64,000 nucleotides of DNA, from the NCBI RefSeq assembly GCF_900101265.1, contig NZ_FMZS01000006.1, forward strand, positions 310,001-374,000. Direction: 5' to 3'. Position 1 is the first letter of the stretch. The number at the start of each line of letters is the position of its first letter. Of the stretch, positions 45,427 through 54,392 are shown piece by piece. This DNA is from Massilia sp. PDC64. GTDB taxonomy: Bacteria > Pseudomonadota > Gammaproteobacteria > Burkholderiales > Burkholderiaceae_D. Made by a program: the position numbers and the translations under genes. The notes beneath the pieces were generated by a model, which saw nothing but the letters and a program-made list of their open reading frames with translations, was not told the DNA's origin and searched no databases.

Positions 45427-48072
45427 ATGAGACAGCAGATGGGACGCAAGGTCGTTGCGCGCACCGCGATCGCGGGCGCGGTGGCGGTACTGGTAATGGG
45501 CATCGCGGCACAGGCGCAGGCACAGGACGGCGGACAGGAAGCGCAGACCGTGATCGTGACGGGCGTGCGCGCGGCACTGGAACAATCGCTGCGCCAGAAG
45601 CGCAACGCGGATGCCGTCGTCGAGGTGGTGACGGCCGAGGACATCGGCAAGATGCCCGACAAGAACGTGGCCGACGCGATCCAGCGCCTGCCCGGCGTGA
45701 ACACGCAGTCGTCCGCGGGCGGCGAGGGCGGCTTCGGCGAGAACGACCGCGTCAGCCTGCGCGGCACGAGCCCCAGCCTGCAGCAGACGCTGTTCAACGG
45801 CCACGCGATCAGCACGGGCGACTGGTTCGTGCTGAACCAATACGGCGGCAACGTGGGCCGTTCGTCGAGCTTCTCGCTGCTGCCGTCGGAACTCGTGGGT
45901 TCCATCGTCGTGCAGAAGAGCGCCACCGCCGATCTGGTCGAAGGCGGCGTGTCGGGCGCCATCAACGTGATCACGCGCCGTCCGCTCGACTTCCGCCAGC
46001 CCCTGACGGTGGAAGCGTCCGTGCAGGCCAACTACAACGACCTCGCGAAAAAGACCGAGCCGCAGGTGTCGGCCCTCGTGAGCTGGAAGAACGCGACCAA
46101 TACGTTCGGCGTACTGCTGCAGGGCTTTTCGGAAAAGCAGAGCGTGCGCCGCGACGGCCAGGAGATCCTCGGCTACACCCCGATCAGCGCGACGAGCGCC
46201 GCCGCCGTCGCGAATCCTTCGCTGGCCGGCGTGAAGGTCCCGACCTTCATCGGCGCCGCGTTCTTCGAGCAAAAGAAGAAGCGTGAAGGCGGTGCGTTCG
46301 ACATCGAGGCGAAGCCCACGCGCGACATCGGCGTCGACCTGAACGGCTTCTATTCGAAACTGAGCGCGCCGCACCAGAACACGAACTGGCTGGCCGCGCC
46401 CGCGAACTCGATCAACAGCGCGAACCTGGTCCCGACGAGCCCCGTCGTCCGCAACGGCACGCTCGTCGGCGCGACGTTCTCCAGCAACTCGGGCGAGGTC
46501 GACAACATCTACCGTCCGGATGCGGGCGGCGAATCGTGGTACATCGACCTGAACGGCCGCTGGCGCGTCAACGAGGACCTGAGCTTCACGGGCAAGATCG
46601 GCCGCACCCACGGCATCGGCTGGGACCACGGCGACGTCTACTACCAGAACAACGTGGACGGCGGCATGGTGTACGCGCTGAACGGCATGACGCCTGCCAC
46701 CGTCAGCTACCCGGGCGGGAACACGACGAAGCCGGGATCGACGGCGTGGGCGGGCGGCGGCGAGGCGCAGTCGGTCGACAAGGAAAAGTATGCGCAGGTC
46801 GACGGCACATGGCGCGTACGCGACAACCCGTGGCTGCAGGGCGTACGCTTCGGCGCGCGCTGGACGGACCACAAGCGCACCGCCGAGCACCCGCTGGAAA
46901 CGCGTCCGGGTCCGAACGGCTTCTCCAATCCGGGACCCGTGTGGAACGGCGAGATGTACCCGTCCGACTTCGGCTCTGACCTCGGCGGCAGCGTCTTCAA
47001 CAACTACTTCAAGTACAGCGGTCCGGCCCTCGGTGCCTGGGGCGCGGTGCCGGGCAACCGCCTGCTGGACTTCACGTTGCGCCACAACTGGCTCGACGAA
47101 TTCAAGGTGGCCGAGAAGACGGCGGCCGTCTACGGCATGGCCGACATCGGCGGCGACAGCTGGAGCGGCAACTTCGGCCTGCGTGCCGTCGAGACGCGCC
47201 AGACGACGGTCGTGAACCTGCCGGGCGGCCAGAATCCGATCACGGGTTCCGCGTTCGGCCCGTACACGCCGACGACCTATGAACGCAAGTACCGCGACTG
47301 GCTGCCGAGCGCGAACGTGAAGTTCGACGTGCGTTCCGACCTCGTCGTTCGCGCCGGCATCGCCAAGACGATGGCGCGGCCGGACTACAGCGCGCTGGGC
47401 GGCTCCGTGTCGCTGAACGACGACGCGCTGTCGGGCAGCGGCGGCAACGTCAAGCTGGATCCGATCCGCTCCGTCAACTACGACCTGTCGGCCGAGTGGT
47501 ACTACATGCCGAAGGCGATGCTGTCGGCGGGCCTGTTCTACATGGATTTCAGTTCCATCGTCGCGCAGGGCACGAGCACGGGCAGCTATTACAACAACAA
47601 GCGGGGCACGTTCACCGACTACCAGATCACGTCGCCGTACAACACGACCGCCACCAACAAGGGCATTGAGCTCTCCTGGCAGCAGCCGTTGTGGAACAAC
47701 TTCGGCCTGCTCACCAACTACACGTGGGCGGACGGCGAGCTGGATGGCGGCGGCGAGATGCTCAACGCGTCGAAGAACACGTACAACGTGACGGGCTACT
47801 ACGAGAACGACAGGTTCTCGGCGCGCCTCGCGTACAGCTACCGTTCGTCGTACAAGGCCGGCGTGGACCGCGGTGCAAGCCAGCACGTGGATTCGATGCC
47901 GTCGCTCGCGGCCTCGGTGAACTTCAAGATCAACGAACACCTGACGGTCACGTTCGATGCGCTGAACCTCACCAACGAGACGATCAAGATGTACGCCGAG
48001 AACAAGGACCAGCCGCGTGCGTTCTACTCGAACGGCCGTACCTTCTACCTCGGCCTGCGCGGCAAGCTCTGA
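45427..48072 (+). CDS. TonB-dependent outer-membrane receptor (Caulobacter-type)
   Basis: An 881-residue TonB receptor. A signal peptide (about 1-32, MGIAAQAQAQD) is followed by TVIVTGVRAALEQSLRQK, the TonB-box-like start of the large Caulobacter-type subfamily. The plug (about 45-190) contains VVTAEDIGKMPDKNVADAIQ, RLPGV and NVITRRPLD. The beta-barrel ends AFYSNGRTFYLGLRGKL, with an aromatic-rich last strand and a basic residue, not the usual terminal Phe. The ATG at 45427 has GGGAGAGC upstream. Directly downstream and two bases apart is a GH20 hexosaminidase, then an MFS permease, so it probably imports a GlcNAc-containing glycan or oligosaccharide. A perfect TTGACA lies at 45305, but no well-spaced -10 was found. 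Confidence 0.92.
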   Translation: MRQQMGRKVVARTAIAGAVAVLVMGIAAQAQAQDGGQEAQTVIVTGVRAALEQSLRQKRNADAVVEVVTAEDIGKMPDKNVADAIQRLPGVNTQSSAGGEGGFGENDRVSLRGTSPSLQQTLFNGHAISTGDWFVLNQYGGNVGRSSSFSLLPSELVGSIVVQKSATADLVEGGVSGAINVITRRPLDFRQPLTVEASVQANYNDLAKKTEPQVSALVSWKNATNTFGVLLQGFSEKQSVRRDGQEILGYTPISATSAAAVANPSLAGVKVPTFIGAAFFEQKKKREGGAFDIEAKPTRDIGVDLNGFYSKLSAPHQNTNWLAAPANSINSANLVPTSPVVRNGTLVGATFSSNSGEVDNIYRPDAGGESWYIDLNGRWRVNEDLSFTGKIGRTHGIGWDHGDVYYQNNVDGGMVYALNGMTPATVSYPGGNTTKPGSTAWAGGGEAQSVDKEKYAQVDGTWRVRDNPWLQGVRFGARWTDHKRTAEHPLETRPGPNGFSNPGPVWNGEMYPSDFGSDLGGSVFNNYFKYSGPALGAWGAVPGNRLLDFTLRHNWLDEFKVAEKTAAVYGMADIGGDSWSGNFGLRAVETRQTTVVNLPGGQNPITGSAFGPYTPTTYERKYRDWLPSANVKFDVRSDLVVRAGIAKTMARPDYSALGGSVSLNDDALSGSGGNVKLDPIRSVNYDLSAEWYYMPKAMLSAGLFYMDFSSIVAQGTSTGSYYNNKRGTFTDYQITSPYNTTATNKGIELSWQQPLWNNFGLLTNYTWADGELDGGGEMLNASKNTYNVTGYYENDRFSARLAYSYRSSYKAGVDRGASQHVDSMPSLAASVNFKINEHLTVTFDALNLTNETIKMYAENKDQPRAFYSNGRTFYLGLRGKL

Positions 48073-48074
48073 TC

Positions 48075-50501
48075 GTGTCGCCACGGGAGAAGCAACACGG
48101 CGCGCCTGTCGCCGTGGCGTGGGCGTGTTTGTCCAACCTGGTCGCTGACGACGTGTTCGCGGCGCGCCTGACGCTCACCAACGTGTCGGGCGCGCCGATC
48201 GCGCCGGGGTGGACCGTGTACTTCAACACGTGCCGCCGCGCGCTGGCCGGCAGCGAGAGCAGCGGCTACGTCATCGAGCACGTCAACGGCGACCTGTTCG
48301 CGCTGCGCCGCACGACGCCGTCGCCGTGGCAGCCGGGCGAGACGCTCGACGTGCGTTACGAGGCGCAGTTCTGGGCCATCAGCGTGACGGACGCGCCGCT
48401 CGGCTTCTACCTCGTCGACGCGGACGGCGGCACGGTCGACCTGGGCGACCCGGACATCGAGCCGTTCGCCCGGCCGGAACAGCTGCAGCGCCATGCGCGC
48501 GACCTGCTGCCGCCGGCCGACGCGGCCTGGCGCTGGCGCGAGAACGGCGGCCTGCGCGTGCTGCCGCCGGAGGAAGTCGGCCGCATCACGCCGACGCCGG
48601 TCTCGGCGCGCTTCACGGACGCGCGCTGCCTGCTGTCGTCCACCAGCGAGATCATGGCCGGCGCCGCGCTGGCCGGCGAGGCGGCGCTGCTGCGTGCGCT
48701 GCTGGCGGACCTGCCGGAGGGCGACGGCGCACGCATCCTGCTGGAGATCGGCACGGTGGCGGCGGACGGGCCCGAAGCCTATCGCCTCGACATCGGCCCC
48801 GACACGATCCTGATACGGGGCGCCGGCGCGCACGGCGTCTTCAACGGCATCCAGACGCTGGCCCAGCTGCTGGAGCACGACGGCAGCCTGCCGTGCGGCC
48901 GCGTGCTGGACGCGCCGCGCTTCGGCTACCGCGGCATGATGCTGGACGTGGCCCGTCACTTCGCATCGGTCGCGACGGTCAAGCGCCTGCTCGACTGCAT
49001 GGCGCGCTATAAACTGAACCGGCTGCACCTGCACCTGACGGACGACGAGGGATGGCGCTTGCGGATCGACGCGCTGCCGGAACTGACGGAGATCGGCAGC
49101 AGGCGCGGCGTGGCGGGCGACCACACGCTGCCGCCATCCTTCGGCTCCGGCGCGGACGTGACTACATCGTCCGGCACGGGCTATTACGATGCGGACGACT
49201 TCATCGACATCCTGCGCTACGCGCACGCACGCCACATCGAGGTCATCCCGGAATTCAACATGCCGGGCCATGCGCGCGCGGCCGTGCTGGCGATGCGCGC
49301 GCGCCACGACCGCCTGCGCGCGCAGGGCGACATCGAGGGCGCGGAGCGCTACCTGCTGAGCGATCCGTACGACGCGTCCGTCTACGAATCCGTGCAGCTG
49401 TGGCGCGACAACGTGATCTGCATCGCGCTGCCGTCCGTCGACCGCTTCATCGACACGGTCGTCGCCCACGTGGCCGCGCTGTACCGCGAGGCCGGCGTGC
49501 CGCTCAGGACGATCCACACGGGCGGCGACGAGGTGCCGCCGGGCGCGTGGGAAGGCTCGCCGCGGTGCCGGGCGCTGATGCGCGAGCGGGGCTGGACCCG
49601 TATCACGCAACTGCAGGCGGATTTCGTCGACCGCTGCCGCGCGATCCTCGCGCGCCACGGCCTCGCGTTCGCCGGCTGGGAAGAGACGGCGCTCGTGTAC
49701 GAGGATGGCGGCCCCGGTTTCCAGGTCTATGCGTGGAACAACGCGTGGGGCTCGGGCAAGGAAGACGTCGCGTACCGCCTCGCGAATGCGGGCTACGACG
49801 TCGTGCTGGCGAATGCCGCGAACTTGTATTTCGACCTCGCGTACGCGAAGGATCCGCAGGAGCCGGGCTATTACTGGGCCGGTTTCGTGGAGACGCGCCA
49901 TGCGTTCGGCTTCTGCCCGCTGGACATGATCGTCAGCGCGGCCACCGATCCGATGGGGAGAAGCGTGCCGCCGGAGCGGCTCGCCGCGATGGTGCGCCTG
50001 ACGCCGGAAGGGCGGCGTCGCGTCAATGGCCTGCAGGGACAGTTGTGGGGAGAGAATGCCCGCACGCGCGACCGCATCGAATACCTGGCCGCGCCGCGCC
50101 TCGTGGCGCTGGCGGAGCGGGCATGGGCGCCGGATCCCGGCTGGTGCGCGATCGACGATGCCGACGCGCGTGCGCGAGCGATGGACGACGCGTGGAACGA
50201 ATTCGCCAACCGGCTCGGCCAGCGCGAACTCGCGCGGCTCGACCGCGCGCCGCTGGCCTATGGCTACCGCTTGCCGCCACCCGGCGCGATCGCCATCGGC
50301 CGGACGGTCCACGCGAATGTGGCCCTGCCGGGCCTCGCGCTACATTACACTCTGGACGGCAGCGAGCCCGCTGCCGCCAGCCCGCGCTACACGGGACCGG
50401 TGGAGGCAGGGCAGGGCGCCGCCGTGTTCAAGGTCGCCACCTTCGACACGCGCGGCCGCAAGAGCGCAACCGTCGTCATCGCACTGGATTCCCATGGATA
50501 G
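48075..50501 (+). CDS. GH20 beta-N-acetylhexosaminidase
   Basis: A glycosidase of 808 residues releasing terminal GlcNAc or GalNAc. Domain order: an N-terminal carbohydrate-binding/chitobiase-type domain (about 10-160), a GH20b domain (175-290), the GH20 barrel (300-690) and a C-terminal chitobiase-like Ig domain (about 735-805, LALHYTLDGSEP). The catalytic pair is Asp485-Glu486 in GGDEVPPGAW; other marks are MMLDVARHF, LHLHLTDDEGWR, EFNMPGHA and AFAGWEE. The start is a GTG at 48075, two bases after the receptor stop; no ATG with a better site is in range. No signal peptide is visible, so it may work in the cytoplasm or be exported by another route. Operon with the TonB receptor and MFS permease. 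Confidence 0.88.
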   Translation: MSPREKQHGAPVAVAWACLSNLVADDVFAARLTLTNVSGAPIAPGWTVYFNTCRRALAGSESSGYVIEHVNGDLFALRRTTPSPWQPGETLDVRYEAQFWAISVTDAPLGFYLVDADGGTVDLGDPDIEPFARPEQLQRHARDLLPPADAAWRWRENGGLRVLPPEEVGRITPTPVSARFTDARCLLSSTSEIMAGAALAGEAALLRALLADLPEGDGARILLEIGTVAADGPEAYRLDIGPDTILIRGAGAHGVFNGIQTLAQLLEHDGSLPCGRVLDAPRFGYRGMMLDVARHFASVATVKRLLDCMARYKLNRLHLHLTDDEGWRLRIDALPELTEIGSRRGVAGDHTLPPSFGSGADVTTSSGTGYYDADDFIDILRYAHARHIEVIPEFNMPGHARAAVLAMRARHDRLRAQGDIEGAERYLLSDPYDASVYESVQLWRDNVICIALPSVDRFIDTVVAHVAALYREAGVPLRTIHTGGDEVPPGAWEGSPRCRALMRERGWTRITQLQADFVDRCRAILARHGLAFAGWEETALVYEDGGPGFQVYAWNNAWGSGKEDVAYRLANAGYDVVLANAANLYFDLAYAKDPQEPGYYWAGFVETRHAFGFCPLDMIVSAATDPMGRSVPPERLAAMVRLTPEGRRRVNGLQGQLWGENARTRDRIEYLAAPRLVALAERAWAPDPGWCAIDDADARARAMDDAWNEFANRLGQRELARLDRAPLAYGYRLPPPGAIAIGRTVHANVALPGLALHYTLDGSEPAAASPRYTGPVEAGQGAAVFKVATFDTRGRKSATVVIALDSHG

Positions 50502-51777
50502 CATCCGTCCCGATCACCTGACACCTGCCAAGCACCGGCACCCGCTCGCGTGGGTGCCCACGCTGTACCTCGCGCAGGGCCTGCCGTTCTTCAGCGTCGC
50601 CCTCGTGGCAGGCTTGATGTTCAAGAGCATGGGCGTGCCCAACGAGCAGATCGCGCGCTGGACCGGCGTGCTCGGCCTCGCGTGGGTGTTCAAGGCATTG
50701 TGGAGTCCCTTCCTGGAACTCGCGCCGAGCAAGAAGCGCGTCGTCGTCGTGCTGCAGGTCGCGGGCGGCATCGCGCTCGCGGCCCTCGCCCTCGCGCTGC
50801 AACTGCCCGCGTGGTTCGCGCTGGCGATCGGGTTGCTGGCCATCGTGTCGCTCGCGTCCAGCACGCACGACATCGCGGCCGACGGTCTGTACATCGCGAA
50901 CCTGTCGGCGCGCCAGCAGGCTGCGTATGCCGGCTGGCAGGGTGCGTTCTTCAACGGGGCGAAATTCCTGTCGCTGGGCGGGCTCGTGATCCTGGCGGGC
51001 TTCCTCGAACAGCGCATCGGTCCCCCGGCCGCATGGGCCACCGTGTTCGGGCTGCTCGGTGCCTTGCTGGCGGGGCTCGGGTTGTATCACGTGTGGGCGT
51101 TGCCGGAGACCGTGCGTAGCGCCGCCGGCGCGTCGGTGCGGGGTACCGTGGACGTGCTGGTGGACGTCGTGCGCGCGTTCTTCGCCAAGCCGGGCATCTG
51201 GATGGGCATCGTGTTCATCCTGCTGTTCCGCCTCGCGGAAGGGCAGGTGCAGACGATCGGCCCGCTGTTCCTGCGCGACGCGCGCGCCGTCGGCGGCCTC
51301 GGTCTCTCCACGCAGGAAGTGGGCGCCATCTACGGCACGGCCGGCACGGCGGCCTTCCTCGTCGGCAGCATCCTGGGCGGCTGGTTCACGTCGCGCGTGG
51401 GCCTCGGACGCGCGATGCCCGTGCTCATCGTCGCGATGAACGTACCGAACCTCGTGTTCTGGTACCTGAGCGCGGTGCAGCCGTCGAACCTGGGGCTCGT
51501 CATGGCGGCGCTGTCGGCCGAGATGTTCGGCTATGGCTTCGGCTTCGTCGGCATGATCCTGTTCATCATGCAGGTGATCGCGCCCGGCCGCTACCAGACG
51601 GCCCACTACGCGCTGGGTTCCGGCTTCATGCAGCTGGGCCTCGTGCTGTCGAAGGTGGTCAGCGGCGACATCCAGCAGCTGCTCGGCTACCGCCACTTCT
51701 TTCTCTGGGTGGTGCTGTCGGCGCTGCCGGTGCTCGTGCTGACGCGGTTCGTCAAGATGACGGCGCTGGAAGAGTGA
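50494..51777 (+). CDS. AmpG-like MFS permease
   Basis: A 427-residue major-facilitator protein with about twelve membrane helices. The start PLAWVPTLYLAQGLPFFSV and FKALWSPFLEL are close to the AmpG group, whose known members import GlcNAc-anhydromuropeptides. HDIAADGLYIANLS, the loop motif after helix 4, and GFGFVGMILFIMQVI are visible. Its ATG overlaps the hexosaminidase stop by eight bases, so the two are co-translated. In this context it probably takes up the GlcNAc-containing oligosaccharide that crosses the outer membrane through the TonB receptor. It could also serve muropeptide recycling. Confidence 0.87.
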   Translation: MDSIRPDHLTPAKHRHPLAWVPTLYLAQGLPFFSVALVAGLMFKSMGVPNEQIARWTGVLGLAWVFKALWSPFLELAPSKKRVVVVLQVAGGIALAALALALQLPAWFALAIGLLAIVSLASSTHDIAADGLYIANLSARQQAAYAGWQGAFFNGAKFLSLGGLVILAGFLEQRIGPPAAWATVFGLLGALLAGLGLYHVWALPETVRSAAGASVRGTVDVLVDVVRAFFAKPGIWMGIVFILLFRLAEGQVQTIGPLFLRDARAVGGLGLSTQEVGAIYGTAGTAAFLVGSILGGWFTSRVGLGRAMPVLIVAMNVPNLVFWYLSAVQPSNLGLVMAALSAEMFGYGFGFVGMILFIMQVIAPGRYQTAHYALGSGFMQLGLVLSKVVSGDIQQLLGYRHFFLWVVLSALPVLVLTRFVKMTALEE

Positions 51778-51829
51778 TTCGGCGCCGCCGGTTTGCTATG
51801 CTTGGGGTTTTCGCATTCCGGAGCAGGAC

Positions 51830-52378
51830 ATGGTTTCCCTACAAGAGCAGCTGATGAAGGCCGGGCTGGTCGACAAGAAGAAGGTCAAGGTCGCCAACCA
51901 GGAAAAGGCCAAGCAGCAGAAGATCGAGCGCCGCACGGGCGTCACGAGCGTCAACGAGACGAAGGAGGCGGTGGCGGAAGCCCAGCGCCAGCAGGCCGAG
52001 CGCGCCCGCGCCCTGAACGCCCAGCGCGATGCGGCCGCCGCGGCGAAGGCCGTCGAGGCGCAGATCGCGCAGATGATCCAGGTGAACCGCCAGCCCAAGG
52101 GCAAGGGCAACCTGGACGTCGCCTACAACTTCACGATCGGCTCGAAGGTCGAGCGCATCCACGTCTCCGCGGCCGTGCGCGACCACCTGGTGGCGGGCCG
52201 CCTGTCCATCGTCGCCCACGGCGGCGGCTTCGAACTGGTGCCGCGCGTGATCGCGGACAAGATCGCGGAACGGGCGCCGGACCGCGTCGTGCGCGTGAAC
52301 AAGGCTGCCGAAGCCGTCGCGGAAGGCGAGGACGATCCTTATAAAGACTTCAAGATCCCCGACGATTTCGACTGGTGA
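51830..52378 (+). CDS. DUF2058 (YaiL-like) protein
   Basis: A 182-residue protein of the DUF2058 family. It starts MVSLQEQLMKAGLVDKKKV and has a highly charged coiled-coil stretch (about 15-85), with a small beta-like domain (90-165) containing NFTIGSKVERIHVS and HGGGFELVPRVIADKI. It is probably nucleoprotein- or nucleic-acid-associated, but no function is established. GGAGCAGGAC precedes the ATG. The stop directly abuts the opposing AraC regulator's stop. Confidence 0.87.
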   Translation: MVSLQEQLMKAGLVDKKKVKVANQEKAKQQKIERRTGVTSVNETKEAVAEAQRQQAERARALNAQRDAAAAAKAVEAQIAQMIQVNRQPKGKGNLDVAYNFTIGSKVERIHVSAAVRDHLVAGRLSIVAHGGGFELVPRVIADKIAERAPDRVVRVNKAAEAVAEGEDDPYKDFKIPDDFDW

Positions 52379-53284
52379 TCAGCGCTTCTTGACCGGGAGG
52401 GCGAGCCAGCCGCGCCAGCGGTTGTCGTCCCCCCGCTCGACCTTCTGGATGTGCGGCCGGGTGCTGTCCAGGCGCCAGACGGCCTGCTTGTCGAGCCAGT
52501 CCTCGTACATGGAGCGGAAGCGCGGCCATTCGCCGTCGAAGTCGAGGCAGGCGTAGGTGCCGGCCGGGAGGACGCGCACACCCAGGCCGGGATCGAGCAC
52601 GGTGTCGTCGGCGCAGCCGAAGTCGTAGCAGTATTCGCGCTCGCCGGTAAAACCCGGGTCTTCGTCGAACACGCCGTACCAGGCGGTGCTGGCGGGCAGG
52701 CCGTCCGCCTGTTCGCGTTCGCGGATGAAATCGTGGCAGGCGAACGACAGCGCCGCGCCGGACTGGCCGAAAAACCGTTGGTAACGCAAGGTGAGCGCCG
52801 GCAGGTTGCGCACGGCGATGCGCGCGGCGATCGTGCCCGGTTCGGGCGGGCAGTAGGGGGCCAGGATCGCTTCCAGGTCGTCCGGCTCGGCCACGAAGAA
52901 GCTGACGTCGCTCTCGCGGCCGACCTGCCGGTCCATGTAGTCGCGCCATCCTCCCTCGCGCCACGCCTTGGCCGACATCGCGAACTGTTGCTTGAAGGCC
53001 TTGGCGAACGCCGCGTTCGACGGGAAGCCGCAATCCTGGGCGATGCGCACGATGGGTACGTCCGGCTCGTGGCGCAGCAGGTGGGCGGCGCGGCGCAGGC
53101 GGCGCTTGCGCTGGTATTCGACGGCCGAGAAGCCCGTCAGCTCGCGGAAGATGCGGTCGAAGTGGAACGACGAATAACTGGCCGACGCCGCCAGCGATTT
53201 CAATGCGAGCGGATCGCCGACCGAGTCCAGCATCAGGTCCATCACTTCATACAGGCGCGACACGCGCGCGGCGGTCTTCGACAT
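52379..53284 (-). CDS. AraC-family regulator with GyrI-like effector domain
   Basis: A 301-residue transcription factor with DNA-binding N-terminal and ligand-binding C-terminal halves. The AraC double helix-turn-helix is at about 10-105 (SYSSFHFDRIFRELTG, CGFPSNAAFAKAFKQ). The C-terminal half (about 135-295) is the GyrI/SoxS-partner-like domain that binds small hydrophobic or drug-like molecules. Start at the ATG 53284; the TTG at 53287 is an alternative. The lipocalin gene lies about 95 bases upstream on the same strand, and no obvious target gene is divergent from it. Confidence 0.88.
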   Translation of the reverse strand: MSKTAARVSRLYEVMDLMLDSVGDPLALKSLAASASYSSFHFDRIFRELTGFSAVEYQRKRRLRRAAHLLRHEPDVPIVRIAQDCGFPSNAAFAKAFKQQFAMSAKAWREGGWRDYMDRQVGRESDVSFFVAEPDDLEAILAPYCPPEPGTIAARIAVRNLPALTLRYQRFFGQSGAALSFACHDFIREREQADGLPASTAWYGVFDEDPGFTGEREYCYDFGCADDTVLDPGLGVRVLPAGTYACLDFDGEWPRFRSMYEDWLDKQAVWRLDSTRPHIQKVERGDDNRWRGWLALPVKKR

Positions 53285-53377
53285 CAACGGCAGTCATTTG
53301 CAAAATTGAAATAACTAGTTTCCGTAAATAACTCGCCGTTGGCAAGCGTTTGGCATCGCCGTTGCCGCCGAGTGTTG

Positions 53378-53947
53378 TCAGTACGCCGCCTGGGGCGTCA
53401 TCTCCAGCTTGCTCAGGTCGAACCCCTGCCGTTCCAGCCGCTCGAGCAGGGCGCCGTACGCCTGGCGCGACACGGTCGGGGTGCGCGACAGTATCCACAG
53501 ATAATCCCGCCCCGGCTCGCTGACGGCCGCCAGCTGGTAGTTCGGGTCGAGGTCGATCACCCAGTAGTCGCCCCACACCATCGGCAGGAACGACAGCCAG
53601 CCTGGCGCGAATCGCACTTTCAGGGTCGGCGACGCGGGGCCGCCCAGCTGGCGCGCCGTACCCACGGCCTCATCGATGGTGCCGTCCGCGCGGCGGCAAC
53701 GGTTGACGACTTGCACGGTCTTGTCCGGCTGCAGGCTGTAATGCGCCGTCGTGTTGCTGGCGCACTGTTTCTGGAACCGGTTCGGGTATTTCGCGATTTC
53801 GTACCAGACGCCCATGTAGCGCGGCACGTCGAGGCTGGGGATCGGCGTCACCGGCGCAGGACGGGGCCCACGCTCGGCGGCGAGCAAGGTCGCGCTGGCG
53901 CCGAGCAGGCCGAGCAGCAAGAGGATCAGGCGGGTATTCGGGAGCAT
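53378..53947 (-). CDS. Lipocalin family protein (Blc-like)
   Basis: A 189-residue bacterial lipocalin with a signal peptide (about 1-23, LLGASATLLAAE). The fold signature is YMGVWYEIAKYPNRFQ, and the final segment has DYLWILSRTPTVS, typical of Blc, the outer-membrane lipocalin that binds lysophospholipid-like ligands. Unlike many Blc proteins there is no lipobox cysteine, so the protein is probably soluble in the periplasm. It is divergent from the giant repeat gene across 445 bases. Confidence 0.87.
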   Translation of the reverse strand: MLPNTRLILLLLGLLGASATLLAAERGPRPAPVTPIPSLDVPRYMGVWYEIAKYPNRFQKQCASNTTAHYSLQPDKTVQVVNRCRRADGTIDEAVGTARQLGGPASPTLKVRFAPGWLSFLPMVWGDYWVIDLDPNYQLAAVSEPGRDYLWILSRTPTVSRQAYGALLERLERQGFDLSKLEMTPQAAY

Positions 53948-54392
53948 GGGACACGTCGTTGAACTGGACTGTCTCTATCGTACGACAAGCTTGCCCACGC
54001 CGTCGCCCGCCGTCCTGAACTGCATTATCGATCTTGCAACTACGTTGATTTGTGAGAAAGTTGCCCGGCGGACTTAATGGCGGCCCTCCGGCTGTCGCCT
54101 TTCCCTTCAGCTGACAGCAATTTCTTACTGGCAACATAAGAAACGTCGTGCGCCGCGTGGCTGGAAAAGCCGAGTCCGGAGAAATTGTCGAACGGATAAA
54201 AAAACCGTGGTGGAGAGAGCGGTTGTGGAGAAAAAACAACCGGAAATACCTCAAGTTGACTGGTTAGTTGCCGTAAAGCATTCGTAAGCGCACCAATAAA
54301 ATGTATCCTTAGGGAAATAGTCTTTTACTGATATCGCGCATCGGGCGGCGATTACTCGGACAACGTTCAATATATTTAAAGGTTCATCAACC
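53948..54392 (+). promoter_or_regulatory. 445-base AT-richer intergenic region upstream of the giant repeat gene
   Basis: No gene was found here. It is lower in GC than its surroundings, most of all from about 54180. It contains two small inverted repeats: ggttgt and acaacc (54221-54226 with 54236-54241), and aaccg and cggtt (54203-54207 with 54220-54224). TTGACT at 54256-54261 and TAAAAT at 54297-54302 resemble promoter elements but are not at a usual spacing, so I do not call a promoter. The region probably carries the control sites of the giant gene (plus strand) and of the lipocalin (minus strand). Confidence 0.5.

Noticed and set aside
53378-53947. Lipocalin as a lipoprotein like E. coli Blc
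   Set aside because: The signal region has no cysteine at a lipobox; a normal secreted signal peptide fits better.
54256-54302. TTGACT and TAAAAT upstream of the giant gene as a promoter
   Set aside because: The boxes are 35 bases apart; neither has a matching partner at 16-18 bases.
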